A DNA stretch of 64,000 nucleotides from Bradyrhizobium mercantei (GTDB lineage: Bacteria > Pseudomonadota > Alphaproteobacteria > Rhizobiales > Xanthobacteraceae): contig NZ_MKFI01000005.1 in NCBI RefSeq assembly GCF_001982635.1, forward strand, positions 541,519-605,518. The letters are read 5' to 3'. The position numbers and the translations under genes are program-made. Below, piece by piece: positions 26,890-36,206 of this stretch; positions within the stretch are counted from its first letter, which is position 1, and each line of letters starts with the position of its first letter. The notes beneath the pieces are model-generated. The model was not told the origin of the DNA. It worked only from the letters and a program-made list of their open reading frames with translations, and made no database searches.

Positions 26890-28245
26890 TCAGGTGTAGT
26901 CGCCGAGATGGCAGCCGAACGCGTCCGGCTTCTGCATCAGGCCGTCGCCGGGGACGATCTCGACCACCTCGTAATAGTCCTCCTTGTTCTTCATCTCCTT
27001 TTCCATCTTGCCGCGGACGATGATGACGGGACGGACGCATTGGTGATCTTCGGGACGATAGTGCACGTCGCCGACCAGCGAGGGGATGGTCTCGCCCTTC
27101 TCGTAGGCCTTGATGACATCGGGCGGATAGAAGCTGCCGGCTTCCTCGACCATGCGGGCCCAGTGCGCGAAGCTGACATAGGCATTCTCGGCGCCCCATT
27201 CCGGCTTGTAGCCGAACTTCTTCTCGAAGGTCTCGTTGAACATCTTGGCCAGCGGATACTTGTCCTCGATGGTCCACCAGTAATCGGTGGCGGCGTAGAC
27301 GCCCTGCATCAGGCCACCGGTCTCGCGGGCGATGAACGGCACCTGGTAGGGCACCACGAGTTTCATCTTGTCGAGCACGCCGAACTGCTTGGCCTGCTGC
27401 GTCGAAAGCACGGCGTCGTGGCCCCAGTTGACGTTGATCAGCACGTCGGCGCCGGAATTCGCGACGTTGAGCAGGTACGACGAATAGTCCGGCGCGCCGA
27501 GCGGCGACACCTGGTTGGTGACGGTGGTCCAGCCCGCCTGCGCGAGGAAGTCCTGCATCGATTTGGTGACGGTGTGGCCGTAGGTGTAGTCGGGCGTCAA
27601 ATAGGCGGCCTTCTTGCCCTTGCCGAACTGCTTGATCAGCACCGGCGCGATCGCGGCGGCAGCGGTCTGGCCGAAGAAGTTCTGGCGGAAGCCGTAACGC
27701 ACGCAATCCTTGCCGGTGGTGTCGTTGGATCCGGAGATGCCGCAGACGAAGATCACCTTCTCGCGCTGCGCCAGCTTGTTCAGCGCGACCGCGACCGCGC
27801 TCGAGGTGCCGCCGGTGATCATCACCGCCTTGTTCTCCGAGATGAAGCGCTGCTGCGCCTGCACCGCCTCGTTCGGCTTCGCCGCGGAATCCGCCACGCC
27901 GAACTTCAGCTCCTTGCCGAGCACACCCTTTGAGGTCTTCGGCGAGATCTTCTTGATCAGATCGTGGCCGCTGTTGATGTGCTCGATCGCGAGCTGGTAG
28001 CCCTTCAATTCATCCTCGCCCTGCACCGCATAGGTGCCGGTGCGCGGCACCGAGATGCCGATGAAGGCCGAGGAGCCCGAAGTGCCGGCGGGAAACGTCC
28101 CGATCGCCGGCTTGTCCTCGGCGAATGCACGCGTTGCGATCGAGGCCGGCAGCACGGTGCCGCCGATCAGGCCTGCGCCGGCCTGTAGCAGGGTGCGACG
28201 CGAGACGTTGAGTGTTCTGCCCGGCCGGAAATCCTTGGTGCTCAT
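26890..28245 (-). CDS. Tat-exported Liv-type substrate-binding protein
   Basis: This 451-residue periplasmic binding protein has a twin-arginine signal (NVSRRTLLQAGAGLIGG, R16-R17) with cleavage likely after ATRAFA. The mature part follows the type I fold used by LivJ-like receptors (FIGISVPRTGTYAVQGEDELKGYQLAIEHIN). Tat export suggests folding before export. It is the first gene of the livH/livM-G/livF run, separated from livH by 118 bases, which allow differential expression. The ligand is unknown. Confidence 0.9.
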   Translation of the reverse strand: MSTKDFRPGRTLNVSRRTLLQAGAGLIGGTVLPASIATRAFAEDKPAIGTFPAGTSGSSAFIGISVPRTGTYAVQGEDELKGYQLAIEHINSGHDLIKKISPKTSKGVLGKELKFGVADSAAKPNEAVQAQQRFISENKAVMITGGTSSAVAVALNKLAQREKVIFVCGISGSNDTTGKDCVRYGFRQNFFGQTAAAAIAPVLIKQFGKGKKAAYLTPDYTYGHTVTKSMQDFLAQAGWTTVTNQVSPLGAPDYSSYLLNVANSGADVLINVNWGHDAVLSTQQAKQFGVLDKMKLVVPYQVPFIARETGGLMQGVYAATDYWWTIEDKYPLAKMFNETFEKKFGYKPEWGAENAYVSFAHWARMVEEAGSFYPPDVIKAYEKGETIPSLVGDVHYRPEDHQCVRPVIIVRGKMEKEMKNKEDYYEVVEIVPGDGLMQKPDAFGCHLGDYT

Positions 28246-28490
28246 CGCTTACTATCCTCCAATTATATTTGATTGTTGGCGCGCATGTTCATTGGTCGCC
28301 GGATCGGATCGATCGGCGGCAGGATGCGCCGGCTGCGATGTGGCAGCCCGTCATGGCTACAATTCCCCACCGGCATATTTAGTCAATGTCACCTTTCGTC
28401 GAATCACATCGGCCTACGATAGAATTAATATCGGTTCACGATGTATCGAGGGTTTACCGCCCGGGTGCCGGTCCTGTAAGTGAGGGGGCG

Positions 28491-28979
28491 ATGATCCAGG
28501 AGCCTTCAAGTCGCACCGCAAATACCGCCGAGCACGCCGCGGCCGGAGACGGCGGCGCCGAGCCGTCGGGCGGGCTGAGCATCCGCGCGGTCAATGTCCT
28601 GAAGGAACTTTCGGTCGAGCTGCTCGACGAGGTGCCGCCGAAAATGGGCTGGACGCCGCCGGATGATCTGCTGCGTCTGCTCACTGCGCGCCATCTGGCG
28701 ACCGCACGAAATTGCGGGCGGCAGACCATGCGCGAGATCATCGATTGGGCCGCCGCGCGCGGGATCGCGATCCCGGCGCCGCACCATACCGGCAAATCGC
28801 TGTCGGAGGTCTGGGGCGATCTGGTCGCGCGCGCCTCGGCCGGGCATCTCACCAAGAGCGAGATCACCGAGGCGCTCGAGAAGTCGATCCGCCGCAGGAG
28901 CCCGCGGATTCCGGTCGCCTTCCAGATCGTGCTCTTGAAGATATTGAGCTCGAGCTACGATCACTGGCCGCAGCCGTGA
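28491..28979 (+). CDS. Orphan RNA polymerase alpha-CTD-like protein
   Basis: This 162-residue protein has no membrane segment or signal peptide. Residues about 30-95 resemble the C-terminal domain of RNA polymerase alpha: LSIRAVNVLKELSVE, then LLTARHLATARNCGRQTMREIIDWAAARGI, which matches the helix-loop pattern LTVRSANCL...TPNLGKKSLTEI. A basic C-terminal region follows. The catalytic assembly domain of RpoA is absent. A GAGGGGG ribosome binding site precedes the ATG at 28491. It is divergent from the liv binding-protein gene. A role in transcription or DNA binding is inferred only from the fold match. Confidence 0.65.
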   Translation: MIQEPSSRTANTAEHAAAGDGGAEPSGGLSIRAVNVLKELSVELLDEVPPKMGWTPPDDLLRLLTARHLATARNCGRQTMREIIDWAAARGIAIPAPHHTGKSLSEVWGDLVARASAGHLTKSEITEALEKSIRRRSPRIPVAFQIVLLKILSSSYDHWPQP

Positions 28980-29109
28980 TCTCCGCCCGGCCGTCAAACC
29001 GTTGAAAACATGAGTGCAAAGCTCGCCGGTAGGATGGTCCGCCGGACGCGGGCTTGCTAGCGTCGCGCACGCGTCCGCCGTCCGGCGGAGCGAGCAACGG
29101 GACGACGGA

Positions 29110-29580
29110 ATGCCTCCATCAAAGCAGCGACGAACGCCAGTCGGAACCGCGAAGCGCAATGCCGCGGCCGCGACGGTGGATTACCCGGCGCTGGCGCAGT
29201 TTCGCTACGAGTTGCGGACGTTTCTCGCGTTCAGCGAGGAGGGGGCGCGGAAAGCCGGATTGACGCCGCAGCAGCATCAGGCGCTGCTCGGGATCAAGGG
29301 CTTCGTCGAGCCCGGCCCTCCGACCGTCGGCGATATCGCCCGCTTCCTGCTGATCCGGCACCATTCCGCCGTCGAGCTGATGAATCGCATGGCCAAGCTC
29401 GGGCTGATCAGCCGGGTGACCGATCCTGAGGATGCGCGGCGGGTTCAGCTCAAGCTGACGGCAAAGGGCGAGCAGAAGCTTCAGGCCATCTCGAAGAAGA
29501 ACATCGAGGAGCTCCGCCGCGCCGCGAGCCCGGCGTTGCGCCGCCTGCTGCGGTCTGCGCCGAAGCCCGACGAGGCATGA
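29110..29580 (+). CDS. MarR-family transcriptional regulator
   Basis: This 156-residue winged-helix protein has a dimerisation N-terminal helix (YPALAQFRYELRTFLAFSEEGARKAGLTPQQHQALLGIKG), a recognition region TVGDIARFLLIRHHSAVELMNRMAKLGLI and the wing VTDPEDARRVQLKLTAKG, all MarR-like. The ATG at 29110 is chosen; the longer frame upstream is weak. The nearest potential target is the divergent liv operon, but the alpha-CTD-like gene lies between. It is convergent with prfA. Confidence 0.87.
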   Translation: MPPSKQRRTPVGTAKRNAAAATVDYPALAQFRYELRTFLAFSEEGARKAGLTPQQHQALLGIKGFVEPGPPTVGDIARFLLIRHHSAVELMNRMAKLGLISRVTDPEDARRVQLKLTAKGEQKLQAISKKNIEELRRAASPALRRLLRSAPKPDEA

Positions 29581-29602
29581 ACGGCTTTTCCGGCGGCGCT
29601 TG

Positions 29603-30682
29603 TTACGCCGCCGCACCCTGTGCTGCGAGCTGCGCGGCCTGGTGCTCGGTGGTCAGCGCATCGGTCAATTCGCCGAGCGCCTCGCCCGCGATCACCTGCG
29701 GCAGCTTGTAGAGCGTCAGATTGATGCGGTGGTCGGTGACGCGTCCTTGCGGGAAATTGTAGGTACGGATGCGCTCGGAGCGGTCGCCGGAGCCGACCTT
29801 CTCCTTGCGGTCGGCGGAGCGCGCGGCCTCGACGCGCTGACGCTCGGCATCATAGATGCGCGAGCGCAGGATGTTCATCGCCGACGCCCGGTTTTTGTGC
29901 TGCGAGCGGCTGTCCTGCATCATGACAACGATGCCGGTCGGAAGATGGGTGATGCGGATTGCCGACTCGGTCTTGTTGACATGCTGACCACCGGCGCCGC
30001 CGGCGCGCATGGTCTCGATCCTTAAGTCGGTGTCCTTGATGTCGACGTCGACATCCTCGACCTCGGGCAGCACGGCAACCGTTGCGGCCGAGGTGTGGAT
30101 GCGGCCCTGCGTCTCGGTGTCGGGCACGCGCTGCACGCGGTGCACGCCGGATTCGAATTTCAGCTTGGCGAAGGCGCCGCGGCCCTGCACCTCGGCGATG
30201 ATTTCCTTGTAGCCGCCGACGGTGCCCTCGCTTGCCGAGATCACTTCGACCTTCCAGCCCTGCAAGGCCGCGAAGCGCTCGTACATCCGGAACAGGTCGC
30301 CGGCGAACAGCGAGGCCTCGTCGCCGCCGGTGCCGGCGCGGATTTCCAGCACCACGTTGCGGTCGTCCATCGCGTCCTTGGGCAGCAGCGCGACGCGGAT
30401 CTTCTGCTCGAGCTCGCCGATCCGCGCCTGCAAGGTTTCCAGCTCGGCCTCCGCCATGCTGCGCATCTCGGGGTCGGTGCCCGCATCGGCCAGCATCGCC
30501 TCGGTGTCGGCCAGCTCCGACCGGGCCGAGCGATAGAGCTTCACCGCATCGATCAGCGGATTGAGCTCGGCGAGCTCGCGCGTGATCGCAACGTAGCGGT
30601 CTGACTTGACCTCGCCGAGCAGCTCGGCCTCGAGCGAGGCGTGATGGGCGAGCAGGACGTCGAGTTTGGCTTCGGGTAGCAT
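29603..30682 (-). CDS. prfA: Peptide chain release factor 1
   Basis: This 359-residue class I release factor recognises UAA and UAG. The GGQ motif lies in RAGGAGGQHVNKTESAIRITHLP, and the codon-recognition segment is the standard RF1 type. The ATG at 30682 gives the family-typical start MLPEAKLDVLLAHH; the longer frame is not homologous-looking. It lies 58 bases downstream of ptsP. The normally adjacent prmC is displaced. Confidence 0.95.
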   Translation of the reverse strand: MLPEAKLDVLLAHHASLEAELLGEVKSDRYVAITRELAELNPLIDAVKLYRSARSELADTEAMLADAGTDPEMRSMAEAELETLQARIGELEQKIRVALLPKDAMDDRNVVLEIRAGTGGDEASLFAGDLFRMYERFAALQGWKVEVISASEGTVGGYKEIIAEVQGRGAFAKLKFESGVHRVQRVPDTETQGRIHTSAATVAVLPEVEDVDVDIKDTDLRIETMRAGGAGGQHVNKTESAIRITHLPTGIVVMMQDSRSQHKNRASAMNILRSRIYDAERQRVEAARSADRKEKVGSGDRSERIRTYNFPQGRVTDHRINLTLYKLPQVIAGEALGELTDALTTEHQAAQLAAQGAAA

Positions 30683-30740
30683 GGCGGTATCTCGAATTGC
30701 TGAAAGCGCGAAAGAGGCGGCGGAAGCGACGGCAGCGTCG

Positions 30741-33008
30741 CTACAAGGCCAGCCCCTCGGTTTCCGCAAACTTCGTCAGCGCCTCTCGGATCGAGACGCT
30801 GCCGACCGGTGCGTCGAGCAGCGGATTGATCATCGCCTCCGCCTTCTTGGCGTCGAGGTCGAGGATCATCGCCTTGACCGGGCCGTGTGCGGTCGCCGAC
30901 AGCGACAGCGAGCGATAGCCGAGCGCGATCAGCGCCAGCGCGCCGATCGGTTTCGACGCCATCTCACCGCATAGCGAGGCGGCCTTCTTCGCGGTCTTGG
31001 CCTTGCGCACGATGTCGCGCAACGCGCGCAGGATCGGCGCCGACAGGATGTCGAAGCGCTCGGAGACCTTGGCGTTGCCGCGGTCGACCGCGAACAGGAA
31101 CTGGAACAAATCGTTGGAGCCGACCGAGACGAAATCGACCTTCTTCAGGAGCTCGTCGAGCTGGTAGAGCAGCGCCGGCACCTCGACCATGGTGCCGATA
31201 TCGATCCGCTCGGGCAGCGAATGGCCGTGCTGGCGCAGATAGGTCAGCTCGCGCTCGACGATCGCCTTGGCCTGGTCGAACTCGGCGATGTCGGAGATCA
31301 TCGGGAACATGATCTTCAGCGCGCGGCCGCCGCCGGCGCGCAGCAGCGCGCGGATCTGGCCGCGCAGCAGGCCGGGGCGGTCGAGGCCGAGCCGGATCGC
31401 GCGCCAGCCGAGCGCGGGATTTTCCTCGACCACGGTCTCCATATAAGGCAGCGCCTTGTCGCCGCCGATGTCGAGCGTGCGGAAGGTGACGGGTTTGGCG
31501 CCGGCGGCGTCGAGCACGGTGCGGTACAGCGCGAGCTGGTCGCTCGAGCGCGGCAGGTTCGGGCTCACCATGAACTGCAATTCGGTGCGGAACAGGCCGA
31601 TGCCGGCGCTGCCGGTGTCGTCGATATGCGGCAGGTCGATGGTCAGGCCGGCATTGATCAAAAGCTCGATCGGCTGGCCGTCCTTGGTCACGCAGGCCTT
31701 GTCGCGCAGCGCCGAATATTGCGCCTGCCGCCGCGCCCGGAACCGGACGCGCTCGGCGTAGGCGGATTCGATCTCGGTCGAGGGGCGGACATAGATCTCG
31801 CCGGAGATGCCGTCGACGATGATGGCGTCGCCGGGATCGGCGATGCCGGGCGCGTTCGGCACCTCGCCGACCGCGGGAATGCCGAGTGCGCGCGCCACGA
31901 TCGAGACGTGGGAATTGGCGGTGCCTTCCTCCAGCACCAGGCCGCGCAGCCGCTTGCGGTCATAGTCGAGCAGCGCCGCGGGGCCCATCGCGCGGGCGAT
32001 CAGGATGGCGTTGTCGGGCAGCTGCTCGCGCGACGGCGCATGATCCTGGCCGACCAGTTGCCGCATCAGGCGGTGGCCGAGATCCTCGAGGTCGTGCAGA
32101 CGATCGCGCAAGTAAGGATCGGTCGAGCGCAGCATCCGCGCGCGGGTATCGGACTGCACGCGTTCGACGGCGGCTTCCGCGGTCAGGCCGGTGGCGACCG
32201 CCTCGTGCAGCTTGTGCGACCAGCCCTGGTCGTTGGCGAACATGCGGTAGGCTTCCAGCACCTCGCGGTGCTCGCCGCCGTCGGCGACATCGCCGCGCTC
32301 CAGCATGCGGTCGAGATCGGCGCGCAGGTTCGCCAGCGCCGTGTCCAGCCGCTTGATCTCCTTCGGCAGGTCCTCGGCGATGTAATTGGTGATGACGACG
32401 CGCGGCTCGTGCAGCACGACATGGCCGAGCGCGATACCGTCGGAGAGCACCGCGCCGGTCTTGTGCAGCGAGTGCCGCGCGGCGGGCTCGGCGCCGGGCT
32501 GCGCCAGCGCGGCCAACTCGCCGGAGGCGATCATCTCCGCCAGCACCATGGCGGTGGTCTGCAGCGCCTCGACCTCTTCCTCGACATAGGTGCGCTTGGC
32601 GCGGTTCTGCACCACAAGCACGCCGAGCGTGTTACCGGCGCGCAGGATCGGCACGCCGAGGAACGAGTGGTAGGCCTCTTCGCCGGTCTCCGGGCGGTAG
32701 GCGAAGGCCGGATGGCTTTGCGCGTCGGACAGATTGAGCGGCGTCGCCTCGCTGGCGACGAGGCCGACCAGGCCCTCATGCGCGCTCAGCACGGTGCGGT
32801 GCACGGCGTCGCGGTTCAGACCTTCGGTGGCGTAGAGCTCGAGCGTGTTGTCAACGCGCAGCACATAGGTCGAGCAGACCTCGGCCACCATGTTGGCCGC
32901 GATCAGCACCACGATCTTGTCGAGGCGCTCCTGGGCGGAGACTTGCTCCGCCATGGTTTCGCGGAGCCGTCTCAACAGGATGCGTGGGCCTCCCGACGCG
33001 CTCCGCAT
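30741..33008 (-). CDS. ptsP: Phosphoenolpyruvate-protein phosphotransferase of the nitrogen PTS (EI-Ntr)
   Basis: This 755-residue protein has an N-terminal GAF domain (about 20-160), then the enzyme I domains. The phospho-accepting His lies in GTANSHVSIVARALGIP, and the PEP-binding TIM barrel contains GIGLFRTELQFM, FRTLDIGGDK and VSVGSNDLFQFLFAVDR. It phosphorylates NPr in response to nitrogen status. The ATG at 33008 (MRSASGGPRILLRRLRETM) gives the family length. It lies between lysC and prfA, the usual rhizobial order. Confidence 0.95.
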   Translation of the reverse strand: MRSASGGPRILLRRLRETMAEQVSAQERLDKIVVLIAANMVAEVCSTYVLRVDNTLELYATEGLNRDAVHRTVLSAHEGLVGLVASEATPLNLSDAQSHPAFAYRPETGEEAYHSFLGVPILRAGNTLGVLVVQNRAKRTYVEEEVEALQTTAMVLAEMIASGELAALAQPGAEPAARHSLHKTGAVLSDGIALGHVVLHEPRVVITNYIAEDLPKEIKRLDTALANLRADLDRMLERGDVADGGEHREVLEAYRMFANDQGWSHKLHEAVATGLTAEAAVERVQSDTRARMLRSTDPYLRDRLHDLEDLGHRLMRQLVGQDHAPSREQLPDNAILIARAMGPAALLDYDRKRLRGLVLEEGTANSHVSIVARALGIPAVGEVPNAPGIADPGDAIIVDGISGEIYVRPSTEIESAYAERVRFRARRQAQYSALRDKACVTKDGQPIELLINAGLTIDLPHIDDTGSAGIGLFRTELQFMVSPNLPRSSDQLALYRTVLDAAGAKPVTFRTLDIGGDKALPYMETVVEENPALGWRAIRLGLDRPGLLRGQIRALLRAGGGRALKIMFPMISDIAEFDQAKAIVERELTYLRQHGHSLPERIDIGTMVEVPALLYQLDELLKKVDFVSVGSNDLFQFLFAVDRGNAKVSERFDILSAPILRALRDIVRKAKTAKKAASLCGEMASKPIGALALIALGYRSLSLSATAHGPVKAMILDLDAKKAEAMINPLLDAPVGSVSIREALTKFAETEGLAL

Positions 33009-33445
33009 GTGCTTTAGTCCCTCCCCACGAGGCCGGCGCACCGGTGCGGCCGGCCGCTGGCGCAAATCTCGTCAAAAACAACAATTTTAGTCATTCGGTG
33101 TCGCCGCTCGCGCCAGTTCCCGCCGATTCGGGATCACTAAACTGTGCCACAGTTTGCGACAGCCTACCTGACTGGCCGTATAGCCAATCGAGGCTCGCTT
33201 TGCCAAGCAAAACGCCTGCCAGTAGCAAATAACGTCTGCGTCAGCCCAATGCTGCGCCCGCTAAGAGAAATTCTAACTCCGGGGCGGGGGTGGGGAGCCG
33301 CCTTCCCTTCTCCCCTTGTGGGAGAAGGTGGCTCGCATCGACAGATGCGAGACGGATGAGAGGTCTCTATCCGCGGAGGCAGACCCCTCACCCCGCTTCG
33401 CTGCGCGAAGCGACCCTCTCCCACAAGGGGAGAGGGTTCCATGGG
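33009..33445. other. Gene-free gap between lysC and ptsP
   Basis: This 437-base gap precedes ptsP. It holds a palindromic repeat at 33301-33440 next to the lysC stop. The remainder is of lower GC and presumably carries the ptsP promoter, but no convincing -35/-10 pair was found by eye. Confidence 0.5.
33301..33440. repeat. Palindromic repeat, CCCTCCCC family, copy 2
   Basis: The ends CTTCTCCCCTTGTGGGAGAAG and CTCTCCCACAAGGGGAGAGG are inverted. The interior has GCATCGACAGATGC and CGCTTCGCTGCGCGAAGCG hairpins. It is positioned directly after the lysC stop, where it could act in transcript termination or 3'-end stabilisation. Confidence 0.82.
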
Positions 33446-34702
33446 TTACGCCTGGTCCAGGCCGTACAGCGTGTGCAGCGTGCGCACCGCGAGTTCGGTG
33501 TAGGCGGCGTCGATCAGGACCGAGAACTTGATCTCGGAGGTGGTGATGGCGCGGATGTTGATGTTGCGCTCGGACAGCGCCTTGAACGCCTTCGCTGCGA
33601 CGCCGGCATGGCTGCGCATGCCGCTGCCGATCACCGAGACCTTGGCGACGTCGGTTGCGGTGTCGAGCCGGGCGTACCCGATCTTGGCCTTGGCCGAGGT
33701 GATCGTATCCTTGGCGCGGTTGTAGTCGGTGGCCGGCACGGTGAAGGTGAGGTCGGTGGTCTTGCCGTCCTCCGACACGTTCTGCACGATCATGTCGACG
33801 TTGATGTTGGCATCCGCGAGCGGCCCGAAGATCGCCGCGGCGACGCCGGGCTTGTCCTCGATCTGGCGCACGGAAATCTGGGCTTCGTCCTTGGAGAAGG
33901 CGATGCCGGTGACGACGTGCATTTCCATGATTTCCTCCTCGCTGCAGATCAGCGTGCCCGGCGGCTGGTTGGCGTGCGGGTCGATATCCTCAGGCTTGTC
34001 GAAGCTGGAGCGCACGAAGATCGGCATGTTGTGCACCATGCCGAGTTCCACCGAGCGAACCTGCAGCACCTTGGCGCCCTGCGAGGCCAGCTCCAGCATG
34101 TCCTCGAATGCGATCTTGTCGAGCCGGCGCGCCTTCGGCACCACGCGGGGATCGGTGGTGTAGACGCCGTCGACATCGGTGTAGATGTCGCAGCGGTCGG
34201 CCTTCAGCGCCGCCGCGATCGCCACCGCCGAGGTGTCCGAGCCGCCGCGGCCGAGCGTGGTGATGCGGCCGGTGTCGGGATTGATGCCCTGGAAGCCGGC
34301 GATGACAGCGACTTCCTTGCGCTCCTTGAAGCGGGTGACGATCTCGGTGCCGTCGATGTCGAGGATGCGCGCCGAGGCATGCGCGTCCGAGGTCTTGATC
34401 GGGATCTGCCAGCCCTGCCAGGAGCGCGCCTGGATGCCGAGGCCCTGCAGCACGATCGACAGCAGGCCCGAGGTGACCTGTTCGCCGGAGGCGACGATGG
34501 CGTCATACTCGCGCGCGTCGTGCATCGGCGAGGCCTCGGTGCACCAGGCCACCAGCTCGTTGGTCTTGCCGGACATCGCGGAGACGACGACGGCGACCTC
34601 GTGGCCCGCGTCGACCTCGCGCTTCACATGCTGCGCGACGTTGCGGATGCGATCGATATTGGCGACGGACGTACCGCCGAATTTCATCACGAGGCGGCCC
34701 AT
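33446..34702 (-). CDS. lysC: Aspartate kinase
   Basis: This 418-residue enzyme phosphorylates aspartate at the entry to lysine, threonine and methionine synthesis. The kinase domain starts with KFGGTSVANIDRI and includes LGRGGSDTSAVAIAAAL. Two C-terminal ACT domains (about 265-418; TGIAFSKDEAQISVRQIEDKPG and KVSVIGSGMRSHAGVA) provide allosteric feedback sites. Length and order fit the monofunctional class. It is upstream of ptsP and prfA in the conserved order. Confidence 0.96.
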   Translation of the reverse strand: MGRLVMKFGGTSVANIDRIRNVAQHVKREVDAGHEVAVVVSAMSGKTNELVAWCTEASPMHDAREYDAIVASGEQVTSGLLSIVLQGLGIQARSWQGWQIPIKTSDAHASARILDIDGTEIVTRFKERKEVAVIAGFQGINPDTGRITTLGRGGSDTSAVAIAAALKADRCDIYTDVDGVYTTDPRVVPKARRLDKIAFEDMLELASQGAKVLQVRSVELGMVHNMPIFVRSSFDKPEDIDPHANQPPGTLICSEEEIMEMHVVTGIAFSKDEAQISVRQIEDKPGVAAAIFGPLADANINVDMIVQNVSEDGKTTDLTFTVPATDYNRAKDTITSAKAKIGYARLDTATDVAKVSVIGSGMRSHAGVAAKAFKALSERNINIRAITTSEIKFSVLIDAAYTELAVRTLHTLYGLDQA

Positions 34703-34921
34703 GACGACGCGTCTATTCCTTTAAGAGGATAAGTAGGTTAACCCACGCCGAAAACCGCAAGCGCGGGGACCGAAAGGCGCGTATACATAGCGCCGCGCCC
34801 GGGGGCAAGCCGGTGGTAGGGCTCATTTGGGGTCCTTCGGGGGTGTTTTACCGGTTGCGGGCGGGCTGTGGCGCAAGTGTGACGCACAGGGGCGACTCGG
34901 GGTAACGCGAAGGCGGATTGG

Positions 34922-35389
34922 ATGGGACGCTATATCGACGAAATCCTGCAGCCTGGCGAGAAGGTGCTGTACTCCACCAACGCGCACTGGATGTACTATC
35001 TGCCGGCGATCGGGGCCTGGATCGTGGTGCTGGCGCTCTTGATCCTGTCGCGGATGACGACGGTCGACGGGCTCGTGCTGGCCTGCCTGGCGGCCGCCGC
35101 CGTGGTCGCGGTCGCGGCGCTGTACTGGACCGGCGCGGCCTGGTTCCATCGCTGGACCACGGAAACCGACGTCACCAACTTCCGCGTGGTGCACAAGAGC
35201 GGCTTCATCAAGCGGCGCACCTTCGAGATGAGCCTCGACAAGGTCGAGAGCGTCGACGTCAACCAGAGCATCATGGGGCGCCTGCTCAATTATGGCGACG
35301 TCACCATCCGCGGCGTCGGCGAGGGCATTGAGATCATCAAGACCATCGCCTCGCCGCTGTCGTTCCGCAATTCGATCACCGCGCGATAG
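34922..35389 (+). CDS. Membrane protein with bacterial PH domain (YdbS/DUF304-like)
   Basis: This 155-residue protein has two hydrophobic segments (YYLPAIGAWIVVLALLIL and LVLACLAAAAVVAVAALY) followed by a bacterial PH-like domain: TETDVTNFRVVHKSGFIKRRTFEMSLDKVESVDVNQSIMGRLLNYGDVTIRGVG. Family members are small inner-membrane proteins of uncertain role. It is divergent from lysC and lies 14 bases upstream of ubiG, so the two may share a transcript. Confidence 0.87.
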   Translation: MGRYIDEILQPGEKVLYSTNAHWMYYLPAIGAWIVVLALLILSRMTTVDGLVLACLAAAAVVAVAALYWTGAAWFHRWTTETDVTNFRVVHKSGFIKRRTFEMSLDKVESVDVNQSIMGRLLNYGDVTIRGVGEGIEIIKTIASPLSFRNSITAR

Positions 35390-35403
35390 GGGCGCGCGCA
35401 ATC

Positions 35404-36186
35404 ATGGCCACGCAAACAACTCTTTCCGGTTCTTCCGCCAGTTCCTCCGCCAATGCTTCCGCCAGCTCGGTCGATCCGGCCGAGGTCGCGAAGTTCTCAA
35501 AGCTGTCGGATGAATGGTGGGATCCGCGCGGCAAGATGGCGCCGCTGCACAAGATCAATCCGCTGCGCCTGACCTATATTCGCGACGCCGCCTGCCGCAA
35601 GTTCGAGCGCAACGCCAAGAGCCTGAACTGCCTGTCCGGCCTGCGCCTGCTCGATATCGGCTGCGGCGCCGGGCTGTTGTGCGAGCCGTTCACGCGGTTA
35701 GGGGCCCAGGTGATCGGGATCGATCCGTCCGCGACCAACATCGCGGCGGCAAAGCTGCACGCCGACAAGGGCCATCTGTCGATCGACTACCGCTGCACCA
35801 CGGTGGAGGACATGGACGCGCGCGAGCGCTTCGACATCGTGCTGGCGATGGAGGTGGTCGAGCACGTCAACGACGTCGGCGCCTTCATCAAGCGCTGCGC
35901 CGCCATGCTCAAGCCCGGCGGGCTGATGGTGGTCTCGACGCTGAACCGCAACTGGAAGAGCTTTGCGCTCGCGATCGTCGGCGCCGAATACGTGCTGCGC
36001 TGGCTGCCGCGCGGCACCCATGAGTGGAGCAAGTTCGTCACCCCCGCCGAGCTCGAGCGCTATCTCGGCGACGTCAACCTCACCGTCACCGAGCAGGCCG
36101 GCGTGGTCTACAACCCGCTCGCCGACAAATGGACAGTCTCGACCGACATGGACGTGAATTACATGGTGGTGGCGGAAGAGATGTAG
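35404..36186 (+). CDS. ubiG: Ubiquinone biosynthesis O-methyltransferase
   Basis: This 260-residue enzyme carries out both O-methylations of ubiquinone synthesis. The SAM motif is LLDIGCGAGLLCEPFTRLGA, followed by IGIDPSATNIAAAK and the post-motif LKPGGLMVVSTLNRNWKSF. The first 25 residues form a Ser/Ala-rich extension without homology to the core; the conserved part begins VDPAEVAKFSKLSDEWWDP. It lies between the PH-domain gene and the GIY-YIG elements. Confidence 0.94.
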   Translation: MATQTTLSGSSASSSANASASSVDPAEVAKFSKLSDEWWDPRGKMAPLHKINPLRLTYIRDAACRKFERNAKSLNCLSGLRLLDIGCGAGLLCEPFTRLGAQVIGIDPSATNIAAAKLHADKGHLSIDYRCTTVEDMDARERFDIVLAMEVVEHVNDVGAFIKRCAAMLKPGGLMVVSTLNRNWKSFALAIVGAEYVLRWLPRGTHEWSKFVTPAELERYLGDVNLTVTEQAGVVYNPLADKWTVSTDMDVNYMVVAEEM

Positions 36187-36206
36187 GGCACCGTACCCAC
36201 ACATTC

